In this document: positions 44,226 to 51,473 of the stretch, piece by piece | How the letters are laid out: every line of letters starts with the position of its first letter | Position numbering within the stretch: the stretch's first letter is position 1 | DNA from: Dyadobacter arcticus | GTDB lineage: Bacteria > Bacteroidota > Bacteroidia > Cytophagales > Spirosomataceae | Direction of reading: 5' to 3' | Assembly: GCF_011762185.1 (NCBI RefSeq) | Contig: NZ_JAASQJ010000002.1 | Coordinates: forward strand, 62,001 to 126,000 | DNA: 64,000 nucleotides | The notes under the pieces: generated by a model | Told to the model about the DNA's origin: nothing | Databases searched by the model: none | The model's input: only the letters and a program-made list of their open reading frames with translations | Program-made: the position numbers and the translations under genes

Positions 44226-45548
44226 ATGTCGTTAGCGATTACTCTGATTGGTATTTTGGCACTGATTGTGCTCATCTCTGTCGTTCGGTTAAACACTTTC
44301 CTGTCCTTTCTTGCCGTAACGGTTGGGGTTGGTCTTGCACTGGGACTTCCCGGCCTCACTATCGTCGATTCTATCCAAAAAGGAATTGGCGGCACATTGG
44401 GATCCATTACGGCTATCATTGCATTAGGGGCGATGCTGGGCAAACTGGTTGCACAAAGCGGTGCTGCCGAGCGCATTGCTTTCAAATTGATCGAACTGGT
44501 CGGGACCTCCAATGCACGATGGGCATTTATGATCACCGGGTTTATTGTCGGGTTGCCTTTGTTCTATTCGGTAGCATTTATGCTATTGACGCCGGTAGTC
44601 ATCAGCGTTGCGTATCGCTATAAGTTGCCGGCTTTGTACATTGGACTGCCGATGCTGGCTTCCTTATCGGTTACACAAGGGTACCTGCCGCCCCATCCTG
44701 CTCCATTGGCAATCCTGAAACAATTCAATGCGTCGATGGGCACGACGCTTTTCTACGGGATCATCATCGCAATACCTGCCATATTGGTATCCGGAGCACT
44801 TTTCGGGTCGACGGTGAAAAAATATACCAATCTGCCTAATCCTGCATTCATTGCCCCCGACATGGACTTTGCGAAAGCGCCATCGACCTTCACCAGTTTT
44901 TTCACGCTCCTGTTTCCGTTAATATTGATTGGCGTAAGCACAGTTGTCAGCCCTTTTCTACCAGCAGATTCGTGGATAAAAAGTGCTTTGCTTTTCGTTG
45001 GAGAGCCCATTATAAGCATGTTTCTTGCGGTGATTTTGGCTTCTTTTACTCTTGGCACGCGGCAGGGAAAATCCAGGCAGGAGGTAACAACCCTGCTGAC
45101 CGATGCAATTAAAGATGTAGCAATGCTTTTACTGATCTTTGGCGGGGCCGGTGCTTTTAAACAGGTGCTGACGGATGGAGGCGTGAGCCAATCCATCGCA
45201 GACATGATGGCGCATTCAACACTTCACCCGTATATCCTTGGCTGGGGCATGGCCGCATTGATCCGCATTTGTGTGGGATCTTCCACCGTTTCCGGCATCA
45301 CCACGGCAGGATTCATGACGCCATTACTGATCTCGACCGGCGTGGATCCTAACCTGATGGTACTAAGCATTGGGGCGGGCAGTATGATGTTTTCACACGT
45401 CAATGACACCGGTTTCTGGCTTTTCCGGGAATATTTTCAACTTTCCATGATTGAAACCTTGAAAACCTGGTCTATTATGGAAACATTGGTTTCGGTAATG
45501 GGGCTGGTGGGTGTGATGGGATTGCATTGGGTTTTGGGGATGGTTTGA
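44226..45548 (+). CDS. GntP-family gluconate:proton symporter
   Basis: 440 residues with about 12-14 hydrophobic segments. GntP hallmarks: NTFLSFLAVTVGVGLALGLPG near the start, SITAIIALGAMLGKLVAQSGAAERIA, GLPLFYSVAFMLLTPVV, GYLPPHPAPLAI, and the C-terminal RICVGSSTVSGITTAGFM and FSHVNDTGFWLFREYF. It imports gluconate or a related sugar acid. No kinase gene adjoins it. Confidence 0.95.
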   Translation: MSLAITLIGILALIVLISVVRLNTFLSFLAVTVGVGLALGLPGLTIVDSIQKGIGGTLGSITAIIALGAMLGKLVAQSGAAERIAFKLIELVGTSNARWAFMITGFIVGLPLFYSVAFMLLTPVVISVAYRYKLPALYIGLPMLASLSVTQGYLPPHPAPLAILKQFNASMGTTLFYGIIIAIPAILVSGALFGSTVKKYTNLPNPAFIAPDMDFAKAPSTFTSFFTLLFPLILIGVSTVVSPFLPADSWIKSALLFVGEPIISMFLAVILASFTLGTRQGKSRQEVTTLLTDAIKDVAMLLLIFGGAGAFKQVLTDGGVSQSIADMMAHSTLHPYILGWGMAALIRICVGSSTVSGITTAGFMTPLLISTGVDPNLMVLSIGAGSMMFSHVNDTGFWLFREYFQLSMIETLKTWSIMETLVSVMGLVGVMGLHWVLGMV

Positions 45549-45608
45549 GGCTTAACTGACTTTCCTGGTTTTAAAATTGAATTGGTAATAAGCCCACTTA
45601 CTAATATA

Positions 45609-46100
45609 TTATTTGTAAGTCCTATGATAAATATCTATGATCAATTCCTTCGTGGACTTGGATAATTTTGCATGGCGGGTTGTAAAATCTTTATATAATG
45701 GTTCAGTGGGACTTGATGCATTTTGACCAAGGGCTACCATTGGATTATACATTTGGGTTATAAAATTGTTTTGAACATCTTGCCCATAGTAGAATTCTAA
45801 TAAAGCAATGTATGAGGTAAATTTTAAATTCCATTCCTGTCTGACCAAATTGTATTGATTAAATGCTTGTTTATAAAGGCTATCCTCATGCTGGTTTTTA
45901 CGTTTATACATTTCGTGTGTAAAGAAAAGTCGATTCCCAAGATCCTTGGATATTTGTTCATTTAATTCGAAGCGTTTTTGCATATTTCCTTTTTTATCTT
46001 CTCTTCTTTCGTTTGCCCAATTAGTGAGGAACGCTGAGATGAAAGAGATTATGGCACCAACAAGCAGTAATTTGATCTCACTTCTGAAATTTGCCTCCAT
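45609..46100 (-). CDS. Membrane-anchored hypothetical protein
   Basis: 163 residues. One N-terminal membrane helix (KLLLVGAIISFISAFLTNW) is followed by a charged, helical cytoplasmic or periplasmic domain (RREDKKGNMQKRFELNEQISKDLGNRLFF). I do not recognise the family. AT-rich, and next to the tRNA-linked variable stretch, so it may be accessory. Confidence 0.65.
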   Translation of the reverse strand: MEANFRSEIKLLLVGAIISFISAFLTNWANERREDKKGNMQKRFELNEQISKDLGNRLFFTHEMYKRKNQHEDSLYKQAFNQYNLVRQEWNLKFTSYIALLEFYYGQDVQNNFITQMYNPMVALGQNASSPTEPLYKDFTTRHAKLSKSTKELIIDIYHRTYK

Positions 46101-46505
46101 ATGATTGTGATATTGATTGTTTGAAACTCAAATGATAAAAATGCTAACACAGGTATCCCCCCATTATAGCCCAAGAAGCTTAAAAAATTTGCTCGAAATT
46201 TTAACCGATTACTATTGATGTGGCTTATCAGTTTAAGGATAGACCGACTAAATTTTAGAGGAATTGCCCACCGAATGGGAGAAAAAATTGAGTAAAAATC
46301 GAATGGTCATGTTGCACAGGCGCGGATGTTGCGCTTAATTAAATCGAAGAGCGAGCTAACAATTAAAGACATGATGAAGAAGGAGCGTAGTTGGATTTAA
46401 TTATACAATCTATGTTCCTTATTACAATAAAATCTTATTAAGCGGTATCCAAAAGTGCAAATTTTAACAAGTAATTTTTCCGAAAAAAAGAGTTGCCGAT
46501 TATCG
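46101..46505. other. AT-rich gap with traces of decayed coding sequence
   Basis: No complete gene. Short plus-strand stretches look once coding. One around 46258-46340 reads EELPTEWEKKLSKNRMVML; another around 46319-46400 reads RMLRLIKSKSELTIKDMM and ends ERSWI at a stop. They are too short to name. The position beside tRNA genes fits debris from an old insertion. Confidence 0.35.
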
Positions 46506-46577
46506 AGGCCGACGACAGAATCGAACTGTGCTAAACTCGTTTTGCAGACGAGTACCCATCCATTGAGAATGTCGGCC
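46506..46577 (-). tRNA. tRNA-Cys (anticodon GCA), divergent
   Basis: A perfect 7-bp acceptor stem (GGCCGAC/GTCGGCC), an anticodon stem CTCGT/ACGAG around loop CTGCAAA with anticodon GCA (complement at 46543-46545), T-loop TTCGATT, and discriminator U73, an identity element of cysteinyl-tRNA synthetase. The D-stem is imperfect and the first T-stem pair is C-C. CCA is not encoded. The call is firm on anticodon and acceptor; canonical folding is less certain. Confidence 0.85.
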
Positions 46578-46588
46578 AATTTAAAAAG

Positions 46589-46661
46589 TGCGGGAACCTG
46601 GTAACGATCCAGGATCTTCGGATTTTCAGTCCGGCGCATAAACCATCTTTGCTATTCCCGC
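46589..46661 (-). tRNA. tRNA-Phe (anticodon GAA), divergent
   Basis: A perfect acceptor stem (GCGGGAA/TTCCCGC), an anticodon loop CTGAAAA with GAA (complement at 46625-46627), D-loop GG, T-stem CCTGG/CCAGG, and discriminator A73. The T-loop is ATCGTTA, not TTCGANT: the usual T54-A58 pair is replaced by A54-T58. It is 11 nt upstream of tRNA-Cys and begins only about 10 nt after the terminator at 46672-46700, so it must be transcribed by readthrough. Confidence 0.85.
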
Positions 46662-46671
46662 AAACAAAAAA

Positions 46672-46700
46672 AATCCGCCTGGTGTGTTACCAAGCGGATT
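46672..46700 (-). terminator. Intrinsic terminator immediately upstream of tRNA-Phe
   Basis: On the minus strand AATCCGCTTGGT pairs with ACCAGGCGGATT (one mismatch, 5-nt loop), followed by eight T. It lies between a leader reading frame and the tRNA genes, the place of an attenuator. Confidence 0.85.
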
Positions 46701-46726
46701 GTAAATATATCTTATCGTTGATATAG

Positions 46727-46792
46727 CTATTCTGCCTGGACTACCTCGCGGCTCCTAAAACAAAAAAGGCTAAATGACAACTGATTTTTCAT
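46727..46792 (-). CDS. Putative 21-codon leader peptide rich in Phe, with one Cys
   Basis: A short frame, ATG at 46792 to TAG at 46727. Codons 7, 10 and 12 are TTT and codon 11 is TGT, so three Phe and one Cys occur in a six-codon window, upstream of tRNA-Phe and tRNA-Cys genes. It ends in SREVVQAE. Near its end the RNA contains CCAGGC (complement 46734-46739), also present in the terminator 3' arm. The predicted transcription start lies close to the ATG, so translation may be leaderless or begin at TTG codon 5. Coding status is unproven; an untranslated small RNA is an alternative. Confidence 0.4.
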   Translation of the reverse strand: MKNQLSFSLFCFRSREVVQAE

Positions 46793-46796
46793 ACGG

Positions 46797-46829
46797 CAAA
46801 TCTAAGCAATGATATCCTTCATTTGCAAA
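46797..46829 (-). promoter_or_regulatory. Promoter of the leader/tRNA transcript
   Basis: On the minus strand TTTG (46826-46829) and TAGATTTG (46797-46804) are separated by 21 nt, an exact fit to the Bacteroidota -33/-7 promoter pattern. Confidence 0.65.
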
Positions 46830-46853
46830 TTTTTTCATATTTCGCTACAAAAA

Positions 46854-46902
46854 TTTGCGTAACTCAGAAGTTACCTTTACATTTGCGTAACTTCAAAGTT
46901 AC
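46854..46902 (+). promoter_or_regulatory. ArsR-type promoter with two palindromic operators
   Basis: TTTG (46854-46857), then TACATTTG (46878-46885) after 20 nt, form a consensus promoter. The perfect palindromes GTAACTTCAAAGTTAC (46887-46902) and GTAACT-CAGA-AGTTAC (46859-46874) flank the -7 box, 28 nt apart. The ArsR-like regulator encoded in this operon is the likely ligand. Confidence 0.7.
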
Positions 46903-46907
46903 CTATT

Positions 46908-47360
46908 ATGAAAAGAACAATCAAACACCAGTTTTTCTTTCCGCATCCCGCGGAAACGGTTTGGGAATATCTCACCAAACCTGAACTCATGACTCTATGG
47001 CTCATGAAAAATGATTTTAAGCCCGTGGTTGGCCATGACTTCCAATTCAGGACAAACCCGGTTCCTGCCATGGATTTTGACGGCATTTTTCACTGCACAG
47101 TATTGGAAATTGATCCTTTCAAAAGGCTTTCTTACTCCTGGCGGAGCGGCCCGGGCGAAGGCGAGATCACACTTGATTCTGTTGTTGTGTGGCAATTGCT
47201 GCCGACAGACAAGGGCACGGATCTGCTGCTGGAACATAGCGGTTTTGAGAAAGAAGAGAACCTGAGTTTATACAACGGCCTGAACCATGGCTGGGTGGAG
47301 AAATTTCAGAAAATCGACAATCTTTTAAAGGAATCAGCACATGTCAATACCAACGCTTGA
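46908..47360 (+). CDS. SRPBCC (AHSA1-like) domain protein, first gene of ArsR operon
   Basis: 150 residues. KRTIKHQFFFPHPAETVWEYLTKPELMTLWLMKNDFKP opens a START/Bet v1-like SRPBCC domain of the AHSA1 type, closing with LEHSGFEKEENLSLYNGLNHGWVEKFQKIDNLL. These small-ligand binding domains are commonly paired with ArsR repressors. It overlaps the ArsR gene by 20 nt, so translation is coupled. The ligand is unknown. Confidence 0.88.
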   Translation: MKRTIKHQFFFPHPAETVWEYLTKPELMTLWLMKNDFKPVVGHDFQFRTNPVPAMDFDGIFHCTVLEIDPFKRLSYSWRSGPGEGEITLDSVVVWQLLPTDKGTDLLLEHSGFEKEENLSLYNGLNHGWVEKFQKIDNLLKESAHVNTNA

Positions 47361-47664
47361 TACATTCCAGGTGATTGGCGACCCGAGCAGAAGGAAAATG
47401 CTGATGCTGCTTTCGGAGGATAGCCTGACCATCAACAGCCTGGCCGACCATTTCGATATGAGTCGGCCAGCCGTTTCAAAACACATTAAAATTTTGCACA
47501 ACGCCGGATTTATCTCTATTGAGGACATCGGCCGGGAGCGGTATTGCACCCTGAAACAGGATGGTTTTAATGAAATGAAGGATTGGATTTCGTACTTCGA
47601 CAAGTTCTGGATATCGAAACTGAAAACTTTGGAAACCTTACTAAACAACAGATTACCCAACTAA
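47341..47664 (+). CDS. ArsR-family winged-helix repressor
   Basis: 107 residues: TFQVIGDPSRRKMLMLLSEDSLTINSLADHFDMSRPAVSKHIKIL is the winged-helix core, with no obvious Cys metal site. It therefore probably belongs to the SRPBCC-linked ArsR group. It is the second gene of the operon and probably binds the twin palindromes at 46859-46902. The third gene follows after 11 nt. Confidence 0.92.
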   Translation: MSIPTLDTFQVIGDPSRRKMLMLLSEDSLTINSLADHFDMSRPAVSKHIKILHNAGFISIEDIGRERYCTLKQDGFNEMKDWISYFDKFWISKLKTLETLLNNRLPN

Positions 47665-47675
47665 AAATCAACAAA

Positions 47676-48122
47676 ATGAATCAATCAGATTTTAAACTTA
47701 CGCTGTTGTCGGAACAAACACCCCACACAGTATATCAGGCTGTCAACAATGTTCGGGAGTGGTGGTCAGGCTATCATGCAGAAGAAATTCATGGCCGCAC
47801 AGAAAACCTGAATGACGAGTTTAGTTTTCGTGCCGAAGGAGGCGCCCATCATACCATGCAAAAATTAGTAGAAGTAATCCCCGACAAAAAAGTAGTCTGG
47901 CTGATCACGGACAGCCAGCTTAATTATCTCGAAAAAAAGGACGAATGGCTGGGCACCAAAGTGATCTTTGATATTTCAGAAAAAGACGGCAAAACGCAAT
48001 TGGTATTCACCCATGAAGGTTTGACGCCCGAAGCAGAATGTTACGATTCTTGTGCCCCTTCCTGGACCCAATATTTGCAGAACAAATTGTTGCCGTTGAT
48101 TAATAGCGGAAAAACTGCCTGA
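47676..48122 (+). CDS. SRPBCC (AHSA1-like) domain protein, third gene of ArsR operon
   Basis: 148 residues from the ATG at 47676; a longer frame overlaps ArsR and is unlikely. FKLTLLSEQTPHTVYQAVNNVREWWSGYHAEEIHGRT and the C-terminal CYDSCAPSWTQYLQNKLLPLINSGK mark an AHSA1/SRPBCC protein. It differs from the first gene, so the operon encodes two distinct ligand-binding proteins around one repressor. Confidence 0.88.
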   Translation: MNQSDFKLTLLSEQTPHTVYQAVNNVREWWSGYHAEEIHGRTENLNDEFSFRAEGGAHHTMQKLVEVIPDKKVVWLITDSQLNYLEKKDEWLGTKVIFDISEKDGKTQLVFTHEGLTPEAECYDSCAPSWTQYLQNKLLPLINSGKTA

Positions 48123-48147
48123 GGTAAAACTGAAACTTGATTGATTG

Positions 48148-51100
48148 TTAATTCTGCTTTGCTTCCAATAGACGCACCGGCCCTAGCAATCCCGAAGGCA
48201 GCAAGGGTGAATCCGCTTTATAAAAAGGCATGGTCGTAAAAGTGATCTTGTTGTTCACACCTGGCTGCGCATCGCCAATGAGGCGGTTGACCCAAAGGTT
48301 CGTTACATTCACCAGCACCGTGTTACTTCCTGATTTTAATGCATCCGTAATGTCAATCCGAAATGGCTTTTTCCAAACTGTACCGACTTTTTTACCATTA
48401 ACGGTCACTTCTGCTATGTTTTTCACATCGCCCAAGTCAAGAATGTAGGTTGCGTTTTTATTAATTGTGGCCAATTCAATGCTGTTATGGTAATTAGCAG
48501 TCCCAGAAAAATACTTGATCCCGGCGTCAGCATTGTCGGTAAGTGATGCCAGCTTGCTCAATGTGGCTTGCTGGGGTGCGCCACGTCCTTCCTGGAAAGT
48601 GAGTTTCCAATCGCCCTTGACCACAGCAGCTTCGGATTCGGTCACTGCTGGTTTGGTGTAGGAAGCAACGGTTGTTTTGTTTTCAAATACAATAAAATAG
48701 GCATCCCAGGATTCGAATTTGAGCGGAATAATGGTGCGTCCGTCTTTGATCTGATAAGACACTCTCTCCATTTTACCGGTTTCGGGATGCCACAGTTGGG
48801 GCACTTTGTCCGTCACCCGGAAACTTACGGTTGCTTCATTAGGATTGTCACTGCGGTTATCCAGCCAATAAAAATCTGCTGCGGGAGTTTGGCGGTGAAC
48901 GTAAAGAATATTTGATTTTGCGCCTGAAATATCGACGTCCTTTTGAACGCCCATCTCATTCAGCACACTTTCCACCGGTTTGGTAGAAACATTCGGATTG
49001 CCCCATATCTGATTGACCAATGTTGTGAACTCAGCCGGATTATCAGTCAGGCTTGGGCTCATCTCAGGCTTTATCCCAGCCACTTTCATTCCTGATTTAA
49101 CCAACTCACCCAGTTTTTTCAGGACCGGCAATGTCATATTTTTTGCGGTAGAATCCAGCACCAGCAAACGATACTGCTGGCCGCTTTGCGCGACTATTTT
49201 TCCACCTTCTATTTTGATCGCCGTTTTAATGACCGTTGCATTTGCAAAATCATATTCATACCCTTGTATCGACGGCAATTTTTGAGCAAAAGCTTGGGTA
49301 ATGTTATTGTTTTCGCCATAATAATATAAAATGTCAATAACCGGCTTGCCCTGTTGTAAAAGGTAGCAGCTGCGTCCCAGGTAACTTGTCCATACTTTGG
49401 CTTGTTCTGCCCAGGTTTCCTGCCGCGTAAAATACTGACCAAATGGCCCGAGTGATATACCCGGTTTCTTATCATCCAGCGGCTGGTGGACAGAGGTATG
49501 CACCACAAACCGGTTCAAACCCGACGCCATTTCCAAATCCGCGGTGCGTTTCAGTTTTTCCGGATGCCAGCTGAATGCATTGCTGATCGAAGTCATGGAT
49601 TCGGCTGCTACCAGATTTTGTCCATAAATGTGCGCTACCGATGCAGCTTCCCGAATGTCGGCTTCGCTCCTAACCTCCTCGTCGGCACCGCCCGCCAAAC
49701 TGCCCGGCGTCCACATGGCAGACATTGGAATGTCGGCTTTACGTTTGACGTCCATTCCGTCGGCCAGGAAAATCCGTCCATTTTCATGCGATTCGGTGTA
49801 GCGTTTCATACCACGCGCATGCAATGCGTCGCCTATAACCTCGTAATGATTTTCAACGATCAGCTCGCCAATGGTTTTGCGGAAATCCCACAGGAACTTC
49901 TCACTGGCTTCGGCGCTTTGTACTACCCTACCTGTGAGCACAGGAATCCAAGGCGTGATTTCATAACCTCGGCGCTTCTTGAATTCTTCCGGCATTGCCT
50001 TCGTCCAGGTCATGTGGCCTGCTTCATAACTATCCAAAACCATGTGGCTGAGTCCCTGCGCACCCATTTGGCCGCCGGTCGCATCCTTATACATGTCCAG
50101 GTACGTTTCAATGTATTTGCTTACGGCAGTTTTATCCAGCTTATCTACTTCGAGGCCTGTTGCTTCTGGTGAGGCAGGGTGATTTTGCCGACCGGTAATG
50201 GAATAGCCCATCCGCATGACGACCCAATTTCCGGCCGGCGCGGTCCAGTTCAATGTACCGTCGGCAGTCATTTTTGATGCAAGATCGATCACGTCCTTTA
50301 TAGGAATGGCGTCGGAATCTTTCTTAACCAGGGTATGGGTATCTTCTTTCCAGGGAAGAAAACCGGCTTTTTCCTCAAACAAATCAATGCGATCAGTGTT
50401 GTACAACACGATTTCAGCAACCGGAACGCCCTCAGGTTTGGCTGTCCCTCCGCCTCCGCCAAACATTTCCGCAAACGGGTTTCCCGCAGGAGCCAGTGTC
50501 TTAAATGCAAAACGGAAATATTTCGCGGTAGTCGGAATAATGCTCATGGTGTTTTGAGGAACGGTACTGCCTTTAATCACCACCACATCCTTAAATGTTA
50601 CCCCATCGTCGCTTACTTTCAAAGTCCGGTTATCCGGCGCTCCTCTGAACTCTGCAAGCGGTCCGCCGCTAGTTGCTCCTACAATAGTGAATGCTTTGAC
50701 AGTCTGCGGACTTTCAAATTCATATTGAATCCACATTTCCTGCCCGACTTCCAATGGTGGCAAGGTATCTGCTTTGGCCAGATCCCCATCTGTTAGTTTC
50801 GCCAGCGTGAATTTCCCGCCGCTGGAAGTGATTTTTGGATTTAATGTCGTCAAAGACTTTTCAGAAGCTGGCAAACGATATGCAATCACAGCCGCATCGG
50901 CATAGAATGTAGGTAATGGCCCCACCGGACCGCCGAGCGTACTTCCGCCCATTGGAACATTCTGGAAACTGCCGGTCGTGTTTGGCGGCTGTGGAAGTTT
51001 CCCGGCAAATGCCTGACCGCCTGTAACCTTTGTCTCTGTCCAAACATACTTTTTCATCGCATCGCCCGCAGGTACCCACGGCCCACCCGTCACGCTCCAT

Positions 51101-51447
51101 CCGGGAGATGCCGCAATGGTCATTTCAAGTTGAAGTTTTTTGGCAAGATCCGTCGTGTGCTTGAATGCATCTTTCCATTCCGGCGTCATAAACACCAGTT
51201 TCTTGGGTGTAACCTGTGGCGTGAAAAGGCTGGCATCGAAATTCTGAAACCCGCCGATCCCAACACGGTCCATCCATTCAAGGTCTTTGGTGATACCTTC
51301 TTTGGTAATGTTACCATTCATCCAATGCCACCAAACACGGGGTTTGGCGGCATTGGGCGGACTTTGAAATCCTTGCTGAAGCGAGGAGGGTTGTTGTGCA
51401 ATTGCAAAAGCCGGAAGTAGCCAGGCCAGCATGATCATTTTCTTCAT
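48148..51447 (-). CDS. GH106-type glycosidase (alpha-L-rhamnosidase family)
   Basis: 1099 residues with a signal peptide (MKKMIMLAWLLPAFAIAQ). The GH106 opening is clear: PRVWWHWMNGNITKEGITKDLEWMDRVGIGGFQNFD, then AASPGWSVTGGPWV. Further conserved blocks are GHMTWTKAMPEEFKKRRGY and RFVVHTSVHQPLDDKKPGISLG. C-terminal beta-sandwich regions include TYILDLGDVKNIAEVTVNGKKVGTVWKKPF. It should cleave rhamnosyl residues from glycans or plant compounds. It is 26 nt downstream of the ThuA/PQQ gene, in the same operon. Exact specificity is not provable from sequence. Confidence 0.9.
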   Translation of the reverse strand: MKKMIMLAWLLPAFAIAQQPSSLQQGFQSPPNAAKPRVWWHWMNGNITKEGITKDLEWMDRVGIGGFQNFDASLFTPQVTPKKLVFMTPEWKDAFKHTTDLAKKLQLEMTIAASPGWSVTGGPWVPAGDAMKKYVWTETKVTGGQAFAGKLPQPPNTTGSFQNVPMGGSTLGGPVGPLPTFYADAAVIAYRLPASEKSLTTLNPKITSSGGKFTLAKLTDGDLAKADTLPPLEVGQEMWIQYEFESPQTVKAFTIVGATSGGPLAEFRGAPDNRTLKVSDDGVTFKDVVVIKGSTVPQNTMSIIPTTAKYFRFAFKTLAPAGNPFAEMFGGGGGTAKPEGVPVAEIVLYNTDRIDLFEEKAGFLPWKEDTHTLVKKDSDAIPIKDVIDLASKMTADGTLNWTAPAGNWVVMRMGYSITGRQNHPASPEATGLEVDKLDKTAVSKYIETYLDMYKDATGGQMGAQGLSHMVLDSYEAGHMTWTKAMPEEFKKRRGYEITPWIPVLTGRVVQSAEASEKFLWDFRKTIGELIVENHYEVIGDALHARGMKRYTESHENGRIFLADGMDVKRKADIPMSAMWTPGSLAGGADEEVRSEADIREAASVAHIYGQNLVAAESMTSISNAFSWHPEKLKRTADLEMASGLNRFVVHTSVHQPLDDKKPGISLGPFGQYFTRQETWAEQAKVWTSYLGRSCYLLQQGKPVIDILYYYGENNNITQAFAQKLPSIQGYEYDFANATVIKTAIKIEGGKIVAQSGQQYRLLVLDSTAKNMTLPVLKKLGELVKSGMKVAGIKPEMSPSLTDNPAEFTTLVNQIWGNPNVSTKPVESVLNEMGVQKDVDISGAKSNILYVHRQTPAADFYWLDNRSDNPNEATVSFRVTDKVPQLWHPETGKMERVSYQIKDGRTIIPLKFESWDAYFIVFENKTTVASYTKPAVTESEAAVVKGDWKLTFQEGRGAPQQATLSKLASLTDNADAGIKYFSGTANYHNSIELATINKNATYILDLGDVKNIAEVTVNGKKVGTVWKKPFRIDITDALKSGSNTVLVNVTNLWVNRLIGDAQPGVNNKITFTTMPFYKADSPLLPSGLLGPVRLLEAKQN

Positions 51448-51473
51448 TGGAGATAAGGTTTAGTTGGACCACC

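Noticed and set aside
49486..50172. 228-codon plus-strand frame
   Set aside because: Antisense to the GH106 gene; rich in unusual residues and no family resemblance.
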